From assembly GCA_903927965.1 (NCBI GenBank), contig CAIYPA010000258.1, forward strand, positions 1-64,000: a stretch of 64,000 bases of DNA, written 5' to 3'. Origin of the DNA: an uncultured Bacteroidia bacterium. Lineage in GTDB: Bacteria; Bacteroidota; Bacteroidia; Bacteroidales; Prolixibacteraceae. The notes under the pieces are model-generated. The model ran no database searches, was not told the origin of the DNA, and saw only the letters and a program-made list of their open reading frames with translations. Position 1 is the first letter of the stretch, and every line of letters begins with the position of its first letter. A program made the position numbers and the translations under genes. Positions 1-9,335 of this stretch are shown here, piece after piece.

Positions 1-591
1 GATCCTGAAATTAAGTTGGTCAGCCTGACGGGCAAAGCAGGGACCGGGAAAACATTGCTTGCCCTTGCAGCGGCGATCGCGCAACATAACCTATACGAAA
101 ATATCTTGTTGGCCCGACCTATTGTTGCCCTTAGCAATAGGGATATTGGTTTCTTACCAGGCGATGCAGAAGAGAAAGTCTCACCTTATATGCAACCGTT
201 ATTTGATAACCTGGCAGTGATCAAGCGTTGTTTCAGTCCTATGAGTTCAGAATATAAATTGATTGAAGATCTTAAAAAAGATGAACGATTGGTAATCAGT
301 CCATTGGCATTTATCAGGGGGCGCAGTCTTTCTAACTGCTATTTTATCATCGATGAAGCACAGAATCTCACACCACATGAGGTAAAGACCATCATTACCA
401 GGGCAGGAGAAGGGACAAAAATGATCTTTACCGGTGATATCCAACAAATCGACTCTCCTTACCTTGATATGCAATCGAATGGTCTGGCTTACCTGACTGA
501 CCGGATGAAGGGACAGGACCTATTTGCACATGTTAACCTTGTGAAAGGAGAAAGAAGTTACCTTGCGGAGCTGGCCAGTAATTTGTTGTAG
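1..591 (+). CDS. PhoH family ATPase, C-terminal part (gene truncated by window start)
   Basis: The reading frame is open from base 1, so the gene begins outside the window; the track start at 16 is an internal TTG codon. The visible 196 residues hold a Walker A motif (GKAGTGKT, about residue 11) and a Walker B motif (FIIDEAQN, about residue 118), plus the family stretches ARPIV and IGFLPGD. These match the PhoH ATPase domain of the long PIN-PhoH (YlaK-like) type, in which a PIN nuclease domain precedes the ATPase; the PIN part would lie upstream. Such proteins are predicted cytoplasmic RNA helicase/nucleases. A 10-bp tandem repeat follows the stop codon directly. Confidence 0.85.
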   Translation, partial: DPEIKLVSLTGKAGTGKTLLALAAAIAQHNLYENILLARPIVALSNRDIGFLPGDAEEKVSPYMQPLFDNLAVIKRCFSPMSSEYKLIEDLKKDERLVISPLAFIRGRSLSNCYFIIDEAQNLTPHEVKTIITRAGEGTKMIFTGDIQQIDSPYLDMQSNGLAYLTDRMKGQDLFAHVNLVKGERSYLAELASNLL

Positions 592-592
592 T

Positions 593-662
593 ATGTTGAA
601 ATATGTTGAAATATGTTGAAATATGTTGAAATATGTTGAAATATGTTGAAATATGTTGAAAT
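593..662. repeat. 10-bp tandem repeat (ATATGTTGAA, about seven copies)
   Basis: Seven uninterrupted copies of a 10-bp unit begin two bases after the PhoH stop codon and run into an A-rich stretch. The copies are essentially identical, which points to recent slippage expansion. The repeat lies between phoH and ppnP, and no gene is visible in it. Confidence 0.95.
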
Positions 663-724
663 AAAAAAAATCGAAATTTATTGAAATACAATTAATTGAA
701 TTTTAATACAATAATAAAAACAAC

Positions 725-1006
725 ATGTTAAGAGTAAACGAGTATTTTGGGGGGAGTGTAAAATCGATTGCAGTTGAAAATGAAGAAGGAACAGCAACCG
801 TTGGTGTTATGGAAGCCGGTGAGTATGAGTTTGGGACGTCAACCATTGAAATAATGACCATTACAGGCGGAATCCTCGAAGTGATTTTACCAGGTCAAAC
901 CCAATGGAAAACTTATCAAAAAGGGGATATTTTTGAGGTTGAAAAGGATACCAAGTTCAAGGTAAAAGCCAATAAACCAGTGGCATATCATTGTCTTTAT
1001 AAATAG
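725..1006 (+). CDS. ppnP: Pyrimidine/purine nucleoside phosphorylase PpnP (DUF1255)
   Basis: This is a 93-aa single-domain cupin of the YaiE/PpnP family, at the usual family length. Recognisable stretches are the N-terminal NEYF..GVKSI-like segment, the central TSTIEIMTITGG and the QTQWKTYQKGDIFEV strand region. Family members split nucleosides with phosphate into base and (deoxy)ribose-1-phosphate in the cytoplasm. It appears to be a single-gene unit: the upstream neighbour ends more than 130 bp away behind a repeat, and the next gene is convergent. Confidence 0.88.
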   Translation: MLRVNEYFGGSVKSIAVENEEGTATVGVMEAGEYEFGTSTIEIMTITGGILEVILPGQTQWKTYQKGDIFEVEKDTKFKVKANKPVAYHCLYK

Positions 1007-1085
1007 CAACAGAGTTTAAGAGGCTGTTCAAAATTAGGCCATCGGGACAAATTGGACAACCTTCTTACAAAACCTATCTAAGAAT

Positions 1086-1628
1086 CTACTTTTCAAGAAT
1101 TTCCTTAAGTTTGTTCAGGCCATCTTCAAAATCTTTCGCCATCAATTTTTCCATATCCATGGTCAACAACATCAGGTTCAATGGATATTTCATTTTGCCT
1201 GAGAAACCCCATTTTACTTTTGTTGTGGTCCTGTTTACAGTCGAAGTTTCAAACCATGCTTTAGATGTGGAAGCAAAAGGCTTTATAAACCGAAGTTCAA
1301 AATCAATCCGGTATAAATCCTGAATTTTCTTAATCTCCTGCTCCCCTTTGCCAACATCTTTCATTTTACTCTCCCAAGTCGAAACCGCACCGACAGTCCC
1401 GTCAGTACCCAGTAATCCTTTAATCATTTCCGGATCTTTCCTGGACCAAACACTGAAATTATCCTGGTTCCTCAAAAGCAATATGTAATTGAAAACATCC
1501 GGTTTGGTTTGATTGATAACAATTTCGCGAACAAGGCCATAATTCTTTTTGGTAAACAAAGCAACAATCAACAAAATGCCGATAATACATAGAAGGCCGA
1601 TTATCAAGCCAAAGATATAAAACTTCAT
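1086..1628 (-). CDS. SRPBCC-family (polyketide cyclase/START-like) membrane-anchored protein
   Basis: The protein is 180 aa. An N-terminal hydrophobic helix (residues about 3-27) is followed by a domain resembling SRPBCC/START proteins: an initial IVINQTKPDVFNYIL strand-helix and a late WGFSGKMKYPLNLM segment. These folds bind hydrophobic ligands; the ligand cannot be told here. The anchor suggests the domain faces the periplasm or sits on the inner membrane. It starts 57 bp after the GH20 gene on the same strand and may be the last gene of that operon. Confidence is high for the fold and low for any specific role. Confidence 0.65.
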   Translation of the reverse strand: MKFYIFGLIIGLLCIIGILLIVALFTKKNYGLVREIVINQTKPDVFNYILLLRNQDNFSVWSRKDPEMIKGLLGTDGTVGAVSTWESKMKDVGKGEQEIKKIQDLYRIDFELRFIKPFASTSKAWFETSTVNRTTTKVKWGFSGKMKYPLNLMLLTMDMEKLMAKDFEDGLNKLKEILEK

Positions 1629-1685
1629 AATTACAATATTAATAGGTTATACCTTGTTAAACGAAAATAGAATAAAAAAGTTTTG

Positions 1686-3341
1686 TTATTGATTCGTTAT
1701 TTTGAACTCAGCCTTACAATACCGTATTCCTAAAGCGTCGTACCGTTTAACTTGTTCAAGCAACCGTTTCCTGAACCACGCATAATCTTTGCCCACTTTG
1801 GGGGACCAAACGACTTCAGCCAATGCCGCAGCTCGGGGAAATACCATATATTCTACATATTCAGGTGTTTTCATATATTGGGTCCAGACATTTGCCTGTG
1901 CTCCAATGATGTATTTTGCTTCCTGTGAAGACAAATCAGAAGGAACAGGTTCATAATTGTAAACCTGCTCAAGGGTCAATAGTCCGCCTACAGCCAATGG
2001 TTCAGTTTTGGGATCAGACTGATATTGATCGAAATTGCAAATTCTAGCTGGCGACATTACAGTCAGGAGTTTTCTCCCAACTGAATTAATGGCGGTCGAT
2101 TCATTTCGCCACGACATTACGACCCCTTTTGAAAGGAGTGTATCTTTGGCTATCTCATCCCATCCAACAAGTTCCTTACCGAGGGAGTCAAGCACGGAGC
2201 CCATCCTGCGTACAAAGTAATTGTGCAAATCATGAGTTGTGCCCAAACTGTCGGTTTTCATCTTCAACTGGCAGGCTGAACATTGTTCCCACCGCGTTTC
2301 GGAGCAATCCGCACCTCCAATATGAAAGTATCTTCCAGGAAAAAGTGTTGACATTTCTGTGAGCACATCCCTAAGAAATGTATAAGTATTCTCTTTGCCC
2401 GGACAAAAAACGTCATTAAAAGTTCCCCATCGTGTAGCGACTTCGTAGGGCACACCAAGACAACCCAACTCCGGATAAGCCGCGAGTGCAGCCAATGCAT
2501 GACCTGGCATCCCGATTCCAGGAACAATTGTAATGTAACGGTCAGCTGCGTAAGAGACAATCTCACGAATATCGTTTCTTGTATAATATCCACCACTTTG
2601 GATTGTATCATAACCCACCGGATGATTACCATGACCCATTAATGTCTTTTTCCGGACAGATCCAACTTCGGTTAGCTTAGGATATTTATTGATCTCAATC
2701 CTCCACCCCTGATCATCGGAAAGCTGCCATTGAAAGGTATTAAATTTATGCATGGCCATATAGTCTATATATTTCATTATAAACTCTTTAGGCATATAAT
2801 GACGACTAACGTCAAGGTGAAGCCCACGCCATGAAAAGCGGGGGGTATCTTTAATTTCAATGGCCGGAAGGACAATCCCTGACAATTGTTTCGGAGTTGG
2901 CGGCATTAATTGAAGCAGGGTTTGAATACCGTAGAAAAGGCCGTTGGGAGCAGCAGCTTCGATCACAACACCTCTTTTGCTAACGACCAGATGGTAATCT
3001 TCCTTACCCATTTTAAGGTTTTCGTCCAATTTAATGAATATTGATTCATCTTCCTGATTATCAGAAACTGTTACAGGAATACTGATTCCATAGTATTTTT
3101 CAGTATGATTGTTTATGAAAGCTCCGATCTGCCGAAGTTGATCGGAATTGTTACTAATCATTATTTTAGTGGCGGGGGTAACTATAAAAATACCCTTTTG
3201 TTCGGCTACATGTGCAGGTAAAGGGATAAGCCGGACAACAGGCCGGGGCGGAGGTTCTTTGCAGGAAAACAAAAGAAAGACTGTGACTAAAATAAGAGGT
3301 ATTTGGAAAAACTTCATTTTCTGGTTGATTTGTTTTGTCAA
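1686..3341 (-). CDS. GH20-family beta-N-acetylhexosaminidase-like lipoprotein with altered catalytic motif
   Basis: The product is a lipoprotein (signal ending FLLFSCKE; the better start is the internal Met at MKFFQIP). It has a GH20b N-terminal domain (about 35-160) and a GH20 barrel (RFSWRGLHLDVSRHYMP, WQLSDDQGWRIEI, GIGMPGHALAAL). GH20 enzymes remove terminal GlcNAc/GalNAc by substrate-assisted catalysis using an Asp-Glu pair in HxGGDE. Here the motif reads HIGGAD (A344-D345 in ORF numbering), so both residues differ; the DNA is unambiguous in the supplied sequence. The frame is otherwise full length. The protein may have reduced or changed activity, or bind without hydrolysing. It lies 18 bp after the symporter gene, which suggests uptake of the released sugar. 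Confidence 0.85.
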   Translation of the reverse strand: MTKQINQKMKFFQIPLILVTVFLLFSCKEPPPRPVVRLIPLPAHVAEQKGIFIVTPATKIMISNNSDQLRQIGAFINNHTEKYYGISIPVTVSDNQEDESIFIKLDENLKMGKEDYHLVVSKRGVVIEAAAPNGLFYGIQTLLQLMPPTPKQLSGIVLPAIEIKDTPRFSWRGLHLDVSRHYMPKEFIMKYIDYMAMHKFNTFQWQLSDDQGWRIEINKYPKLTEVGSVRKKTLMGHGNHPVGYDTIQSGGYYTRNDIREIVSYAADRYITIVPGIGMPGHALAALAAYPELGCLGVPYEVATRWGTFNDVFCPGKENTYTFLRDVLTEMSTLFPGRYFHIGGADCSETRWEQCSACQLKMKTDSLGTTHDLHNYFVRRMGSVLDSLGKELVGWDEIAKDTLLSKGVVMSWRNESTAINSVGRKLLTVMSPARICNFDQYQSDPKTEPLAVGGLLTLEQVYNYEPVPSDLSSQEAKYIIGAQANVWTQYMKTPEYVEYMVFPRAAALAEVVWSPKVGKDYAWFRKRLLEQVKRYDALGIRYCKAEFKITNQ

Positions 3342-3359
3342 GGGTGCAAAAATACAAAA

Positions 3360-4757
3360 TTAATAGTTGACTGGCTCATTTGGTCGATGATCTGGTTTAA
3401 CCTGATTGAAAATCAATTTATTGGATTTGCCAATAAAGAGGATCATTGCATTAACGACAAATGCCATTATAATCAAACTGTTACCTATCCGATTGTTCCA
3501 GTTTAGTGCGATTATCTTCCCAGTTAAGGCAATTGCCCCGCCAGCTACCATAGCGGTTCCACTTCGGATTTTACTTGCTTTGTAATTGAAAAGTCCGGCG
3601 ATCGTGGGAACAATAAACGATCCAGAGAAAATTGTCAGGGCAATCAGCAAAGACTGGATAATGGACTGCACTCCTAAAGAGAGTAAAATACTTAACAACC
3701 CAATGATCAACATGATGATTTTTGTATTCCGACGTGAATTTTTTTGTACTAATCCCTTTGAAATAGGGTCACTGATAATCGTCGAAGAGGTCATCAAAGC
3801 CGTGGAACCTGATGACATGACTGCCGAAAGGAGTGCGGCAATCAACAAACCGACTCCCCAATCTGGCAAGGCAGATTGCATGACTTGTATCAGTACTGAA
3901 CCTTTTTGTTGATGCAATTCTGGAAATTTATAGGCTGAAAAAACACCAAGAAATGTGATGCACAACGAAAATGGGATCAAAACAATGGCACTGATCACGA
4001 CGCTTTTTCGTGCAATTTGCTCATCCTTAGCACAAAAAATACGTGAATAAATATCCGGACCAACAATAAAAGTGCTCGAATAGGTCAAAATCAACACGAT
4101 CAGGTCGAAAGGATGGAACCCTTCATTGAATGGGAAATTCAGGGTAGTCATTTTTAATGGGGAAACCGGCTCAATAAAAAGGATGTATAAAGCGGTTATA
4201 AGAATTCCGAATATGATAATCACAGACTGGTAAAGGTCGGTTTTCAATACCGATATCTGACCTCCAATAATCGTATAAAAAATAAAAACCGCCCCTGCTC
4301 CCCAGACGCCTAACGAATAATCCAATCCGGTAAAGCCTGTCATAATTTTGGCAGCACCGATGATTTGGGCTGCAATGATTCCGATCCATGCAAATGAAAT
4401 GATAAATGAGGAGATCATTTTGGCTTCAGATCCGTAAAAATCGCCAATCATTTGTGGCAGAGTATATTTCCCTTTGTATCTTATCTTCATTGAAACTGGG
4501 ACGAGGAGGAACAATCCCGCCGATGCACTTAACAACAACCAGGATGCTGCCCATCCCTGGGTCAGTGTAAGATCTGCGGTACCTAGGATGGCCGAACTTC
4601 CCAGAATGGTAGCCAATAACGAACCTGTAATCTGCCAAAGATTCCCACGCTTTCCGGCCAAATAATAATCGCTATCAGACTTGATTTTATTGGAGGAGAT
4701 GATCCCGATCAGGATCATCAATATAAAATAGAGAAAAATAATTAAATACTTGACCAT
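3360..4757 (-). CDS. Sodium:solute symporter (SSS family)
   Basis: A polytopic membrane protein of about 465 aa with roughly 13 hydrophobic segments. SSS-family features include the early DYYLAGKRGN segment followed by an unwound TM1 region (SLLATILGSSAILGTADLTL), and VMSSGSTALMTSSTIISDPI in the later sodium-site helix. It should import a small solute, probably a sugar or sugar derivative, with Na+. The track start at 4772 is a TTG; the ATG at 4757 gives the natural MVKYLIIFLY start and a short gap to the upstream gene. It lies between a flippase-like gene and GH20, and a three-gene operon is likely. Confidence 0.85.
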   Translation of the reverse strand: MVKYLIIFLYFILMILIGIISSNKIKSDSDYYLAGKRGNLWQITGSLLATILGSSAILGTADLTLTQGWAASWLLLSASAGLFLLVPVSMKIRYKGKYTLPQMIGDFYGSEAKMISSFIISFAWIGIIAAQIIGAAKIMTGFTGLDYSLGVWGAGAVFIFYTIIGGQISVLKTDLYQSVIIIFGILITALYILFIEPVSPLKMTTLNFPFNEGFHPFDLIVLILTYSSTFIVGPDIYSRIFCAKDEQIARKSVVISAIVLIPFSLCITFLGVFSAYKFPELHQQKGSVLIQVMQSALPDWGVGLLIAALLSAVMSSGSTALMTSSTIISDPISKGLVQKNSRRNTKIIMLIIGLLSILLSLGVQSIIQSLLIALTIFSGSFIVPTIAGLFNYKASKIRSGTAMVAGGAIALTGKIIALNWNNRIGNSLIIMAFVVNAMILFIGKSNKLIFNQVKPDHRPNEPVNY

Positions 4758-4768
4758 TAGTTGAATGT

Positions 4769-5698
4769 TCAAGTTTGCGCTTCAAATATTGGTTCTGATT
4801 CCTTTACTGGAACAGGTTCTTTTCTGAACGGTGGGAAGAAAACCCAATATACACCGCCTAAAGAAAGGATCGAGGAAATAAGGAAGCTCATTAAACTGAG
4901 AGCGATGCACAATTCATTGTTTAAGAGCAAAACCTTTGCGCTGAGCAGAAAAACTATTTCGCGTGCCCCAAACCCACCGATTGTGATTGGAACTGCAGTA
5001 GCAATAGCTGAAACAAAAAAGAGAAAAAGGTAGTCGAACAGGTCAGTTGTCTGGTGAAAAGAGAATAGGATGAATAAGGCAGCAATAAATTGCATCATTT
5101 GCAATGCCATCGACCACCAGAATAACCCTGCATGAATATTCAGGAAACTTTTAAAAAAATATTTTAATACGAAAATATATAAACCGTAAATCAGAGGTGC
5201 TGCAAGCCATGCTGCTTTGCCGTACACAATGTGAAGTCCTGATAAATAATACAATACGACAGTGATCATCCCTATCGCCACCAAACCAGCAATCCGGTTG
5301 ACAAGCATTGTACCAATATTCTTTTTGACACCATTTTTACGGTATTTGTTTACAAGATAAACCTTCATTCCATCGCCACCTATGCCTCCTGGCAGGAACA
5401 GATTGTAGAACATTCCTAGCCAGAATAGTTTGATATTCAACTGTTGGGAAAGATTGGCTCCTGTATTGCGGAAAGAGAGGTTTTGCCTGAAAGCAGAAAG
5501 TAAAAAGAAAAGCCCAAAGAAAATAAATGCCCCAATCAGGTAATAAAAATTGGATGTAGAATAGAATTTCAAAACCTCCGTGAATGAAATTTGCGACATG
5601 ACCCACCAGATGGCTGCCACCGATACGCCAAGTTTCAGCAGGTTGATGCCAAATTTCTTAATTTTTTTTTTCATGTGCGAACCACCTGTTTGAATCAA
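4769..5698 (-). CDS. Flippase-like/LPG synthase TM-region family membrane protein (UPF0104)
   Basis: A membrane protein of 309 aa (about 301 if it starts at the internal MKKKIKKFG, which is more natural). It has about eight hydrophobic segments and the family signature regions NLFLPGGIGGDGMKVYLV and PITIGGFGAREIVFLL. The family (AglD/MprF N-terminal type, UPF0104) is thought to move lipid-linked molecules across membranes; the substrate here is unknown. It is the first gene of a probable operon with the symporter and GH20, and a good Bacteroidota promoter lies about 56 bp upstream. Confidence 0.8.
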   Translation of the reverse strand: MIQTGGSHMKKKIKKFGINLLKLGVSVAAIWWVMSQISFTEVLKFYSTSNFYYLIGAFIFFGLFFLLSAFRQNLSFRNTGANLSQQLNIKLFWLGMFYNLFLPGGIGGDGMKVYLVNKYRKNGVKKNIGTMLVNRIAGLVAIGMITVVLYYLSGLHIVYGKAAWLAAPLIYGLYIFVLKYFFKSFLNIHAGLFWWSMALQMMQFIAALFILFSFHQTTDLFDYLFLFFVSAIATAVPITIGGFGAREIVFLLSAKVLLLNNELCIALSLMSFLISSILSLGGVYWVFFPPFRKEPVPVKESEPIFEAQT

Positions 5699-5753
5699 TT
5701 ATATATTTCAAATAATATCAAGTCTGATTCCAGACTAGTTTTACTTTAGTCGG

Positions 5754-5782
5754 CAAAAGTATTGATTATTGAAGGATCACAA
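5754..5782 (-). promoter_or_regulatory. Bacteroidota-type promoter for the flippase/symporter/GH20 operon
   Basis: On the minus strand, TTG is followed after 18 nt by TACTTTTG, matching the phylum's -33 TTG and -7 TAnnTTTG elements. The predicted start is near 5747, leaving a leader of about 50 nt. Confidence 0.6.
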
Positions 5783-5912
5783 AAGGTAAAATGGTTAAAA
5801 AACAGTTAAAAAAACCATGATTGAAATCCACTAACAAAAGTTAATTGAAAATTCAATCATGGCTATTTAATAAGACCCAAAAGTCCCTCCGACCAATTCA
5901 GATGAGACCAGA

Positions 5913-8900
5913 CTATTTCTTGATGATACTGATGTCTTTTAACCTGATGTTCCTGAACTTAACAACAGATCCATGTCCAAGGAATCCGATATGCCCTTTT
6001 TTGTTGAGCAAACCGGGGTGTTGTTTGTGGTCCATGGTGGCTGTATTATTTTTGGACGCTTCCTTGATATCGCCATCCATAATCACCTCACCATTAAGTG
6101 TAACCGTGATGTGATTTCCTTTGGCGACCACTTCCTCATAATTCCACTGACCTATAGGTTTGAGGAATCCCCTTTTGGCCGGAATTACCCCATAAACAGA
6201 ACCATGGTATTGGTAAGGTTGCAACTGGGCATAAATAGGGTCTTCATTATCGAGGATTTGAAGTTCCATGCCAACATATGCTGCATCACCAGATAGTGGG
6301 GCACGGATACCAAGGCCATTGTTGGCAGCAGGAGTCAACTGAAATTCAAAACGATAGATGAAATCGCTGTATTCGTCTGAGGTATAAAGGTTTCCATGCG
6401 ACGGGCCATTGTCGATGTGAAGAACAATCTCCCCATTTTCGGCATGATAATCGGTAGTATTTCCTGTCCAACCTTCAAAATTTTTTCCATTGAACAATGG
6501 TTTGAAACCATCGGCTGCTTCAGCTTCAGAAACATTATAATTGTCGTTGTTCAATTCCTGGACATAAATGTCACGGAATGCCAAGTCTGTTCCATGTGCC
6601 TGTAATTCAATAGCTTCCTTTGAAAAGATAGGTATATTACGGTCCCAGTAATTCTCAAGTACCACATTGTCAACAACCAGTTCGCCATTCAGATGAACAG
6701 TTACTTTTTCACCAACCATTTTAATCCTGAATGTATTCCAGTCACCAACAGGATTATCGGCAACTTTCAATGGTTTTGACTGGTTTTTCTGGTTGTTGTA
6801 AAGTCCGCCTGAACCCACTTGTGCACCAACATCAACACGAGAAGTGTCCCAGATCTGGACCTGTGGCGAACCTCTCAAATAAATACCGCTGTCACCTTTT
6901 TTCGTGATCCTCCAGTCAACAACCATCTCAAAATCACCATATTTCTTAACCGAACAAAGATTATCGCCGTTACCGTTGAATACAATGCACCCATCTTTCA
7001 CGGCCCAGTTGGTGGCAATTTTTTGATTGGCCTCTTGTTGTTTCAATTCAAGGTCTTTTGGAGCCATTTTTTGCCTTGTAACAGGGTTTCCTACCAACGC
7101 CTGCCATCCTGTAAGGTCTTTACCGTTGAACATAGGAACAAGGCCGTCCTCGTATGACATTCCGGCAAGATACTGAAGGATTTTTGCTTTGTCGTATTCG
7201 CTTTCACTACCTGAAAGACTTTTGGAGGCTTTTGTCAAAGCATCTCGAACGATCACTCCGGTCATGCCACTTTTTGAATCGGTTGGAAGTGCGATCTCCA
7301 TCACCGATTGGGCAGCATCCGCCTTCAAATCGTTATTTTCGAGAAAAGAAGCAGTTGTCACAAGGGCAAGGAATGTTTTAATTTGTCCAATTGATCTTAT
7401 AATCAATGATTTATCCCTATTATTTGCAGCAAGTGGGATCATTTTGCGATATTGCAGCAACTTTTGGTCATCTGGCAGTGCTGAACTTCTGATCTGACGC
7501 ACAAACCCTTTCAAAGCATTTGACTGTTTTTCGCCCGTCGAAGTTTTGCAAATTTCGTACAATGCAGCCGATGCGGTATAGTCTTTCCAATTGATCAAAG
7601 CATTAAAAGCAGCTTCTTTTTCAACTGTATTGGCAGAATTTGTAAAACCTGTTACTGCTTTGAGTGCCTTTGCACCACCTATCCTCGGTAGGATTTCAAG
7701 GATACGTTCTTTTTTGGGTGCACTGCCCAATTTTGCCAGGATAGGCAATGAGCGTTTGTCGGCATCTTTGATTTCTGAAGTGGCATTTACAATACCGTCC
7801 TGAATATTGGCAACTTTTTCCTTATCATCCGTTGAGAAAAGAAGTTCAAGCATTTGATCTACAACTGTCTGTGAACCAATATTTTTCATTGCAGCATAAG
7901 CGGCTGACTTAATCGCTGCATCTGAACTTGTTGTATAGCTTTTCACCTGATCAAAGAAACGGGCACCAGATTTGGCTCCGATAATCCCAATGATTTCACT
8001 TTTTGAAGTGGCCGGTGCGGTGGCAAGCAAAGCCACAAACGGATCAAGTCCTTTCTCATCAACAAGCGACAACAATGCTTTTGCTGCTAATCCAGGATAT
8101 GTTCCTTTCTTAAAAAGCGCAGTAAGATCGGCAACCGCAGCTTTACCTTTCAGTTTGGCATACGATGCAATAGCTGCTTCACCAACTATCGGATTTTTAT
8201 CGGCAAGTTGTGATTTGATAAAGTCGGAAACCGAAAGGTCTCCTTTTTTGCCAAGCATTGTTATGATTTCAGCTTTTTGTTCCGGTTGGGCTTTCTTTGC
8301 TTTGGCAACCCAAAGTTTTGTCGAAGCTTTAGCACTCTTGCCAACAAGGTTCAAAACAGCAAACCGATAAGGTTTATCGGTATTGTCGAACGCTTTGAGA
8401 AGTTTGGGTTGTGCATCGGCCTCAAAATATTGGTTATAAATTGCCAGTGCGGAAGAGTTCGTGTGCAATTGCGCCGGTGTGAGACAGATGTTCAGGATGT
8501 CGTTGCAGGCGTCGCCGCACAACTTAAGGCTCCCTTTTTCACCCAACCGTTGAGTATAAGTTACAAATGCCTGCGCTGCATTTGTTGGTTCATAAACAAA
8601 CCCTGCTTTTACAGCAGCATCCAAAAGAGGCTGATACGATTCCTCAGCTGCTATGTTTGCAAGTGCTGCCAAAGTAACTTTTTTCAGGCTGGCATTGTCA
8701 GTAGCAAGATTTTTTAGGATTTCTTTGTTTGCGGATGAAACCTTAAGTTCCCCAAGGGCTTTTGTAATGGCAATCTGGGAAACGTTTTTGGCTCCAGGCA
8801 AAGCTTTGGCAAGCTCAACTTTGGCAAGTTCGTTGTTGATAAAGGAGAGGGTAAAAACTGCTGGTTCAGCCAAATGGTTCTGAGTGAGGTAGGGCGCTAC

Positions 8901-9317
8901 CGCTTTAACCGCCACATCTTTTCCAACTAATTGCAATTGCCTCATAAAAAAGCTCTTAACTTCGATATCAGTTGCCTTTTCCAATGCATTGACAAAGCAC
9001 CTTTCAGCAAATACCCTTTTATCTTCCCTACCCGGCTGGGAAGCGTAACGTGTCAGGCCATTTAAAGCATAGGCAATGGCCGTGTTGTCACCTTTTCCTG
9101 ACGGAACCATACGCTCAGCAATTTTCTGAAATCCTAAATCACCAAACGAAATCAGCTCCTCCATTAATTTATCACGCTGATTCAATTTGTTTGCCGGCAT
9201 CTGTGCCAGAAAATCGGCTATTTTCGTATCGATTGTACGGGTGTCCTGAGCCTGTAAGATTGGGGCGATCATCAACAAGACAATCACAACCAAAAGAGAA
9301 TTGAATATCTTCTTCAT
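5913..9317 (-). CDS. Large exported HEAT-repeat protein with two DUF1080 (3-keto-glycoside hydrolase) domains
   Basis: An 1134-aa protein with a signal peptide (cleavage after ILQAQ). Residues about 30-740 are alpha-helical repeats of HEAT/armadillo type (recurring AAxxALxxL..). Two DUF1080 domains follow, each opening with a LFNGKD/NL.GW-type strand: VPMFNGKDLTGWQA and KPLFNGKNFEGWTG. DUF1080 (PF06439) has a concanavalin-like beta-sandwich and includes hydrolases that cleave 3-keto-glycosides made by Gfo/Idh/MocA dehydrogenases. The next upstream gene on the same strand, 18 bp away, is such an oxidoreductase with a Tat signal, so they probably share an operon and pathway. The role of the long repeat part is not known. 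Confidence 0.85.
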   Translation of the reverse strand: MKKIFNSLLVVIVLLMIAPILQAQDTRTIDTKIADFLAQMPANKLNQRDKLMEELISFGDLGFQKIAERMVPSGKGDNTAIAYALNGLTRYASQPGREDKRVFAERCFVNALEKATDIEVKSFFMRQLQLVGKDVAVKAVAPYLTQNHLAEPAVFTLSFINNELAKVELAKALPGAKNVSQIAITKALGELKVSSANKEILKNLATDNASLKKVTLAALANIAAEESYQPLLDAAVKAGFVYEPTNAAQAFVTYTQRLGEKGSLKLCGDACNDILNICLTPAQLHTNSSALAIYNQYFEADAQPKLLKAFDNTDKPYRFAVLNLVGKSAKASTKLWVAKAKKAQPEQKAEIITMLGKKGDLSVSDFIKSQLADKNPIVGEAAIASYAKLKGKAAVADLTALFKKGTYPGLAAKALLSLVDEKGLDPFVALLATAPATSKSEIIGIIGAKSGARFFDQVKSYTTSSDAAIKSAAYAAMKNIGSQTVVDQMLELLFSTDDKEKVANIQDGIVNATSEIKDADKRSLPILAKLGSAPKKERILEILPRIGGAKALKAVTGFTNSANTVEKEAAFNALINWKDYTASAALYEICKTSTGEKQSNALKGFVRQIRSSALPDDQKLLQYRKMIPLAANNRDKSLIIRSIGQIKTFLALVTTASFLENNDLKADAAQSVMEIALPTDSKSGMTGVIVRDALTKASKSLSGSESEYDKAKILQYLAGMSYEDGLVPMFNGKDLTGWQALVGNPVTRQKMAPKDLELKQQEANQKIATNWAVKDGCIVFNGNGDNLCSVKKYGDFEMVVDWRITKKGDSGIYLRGSPQVQIWDTSRVDVGAQVGSGGLYNNQKNQSKPLKVADNPVGDWNTFRIKMVGEKVTVHLNGELVVDNVVLENYWDRNIPIFSKEAIELQAHGTDLAFRDIYVQELNNDNYNVSEAEAADGFKPLFNGKNFEGWTGNTTDYHAENGEIVLHIDNGPSHGNLYTSDEYSDFIYRFEFQLTPAANNGLGIRAPLSGDAAYVGMELQILDNEDPIYAQLQPYQYHGSVYGVIPAKRGFLKPIGQWNYEEVVAKGNHITVTLNGEVIMDGDIKEASKNNTATMDHKQHPGLLNKKGHIGFLGHGSVVKFRNIRLKDISIIKK

Positions 9318-9335
9318 ATTTAACTTTTTTGAATA

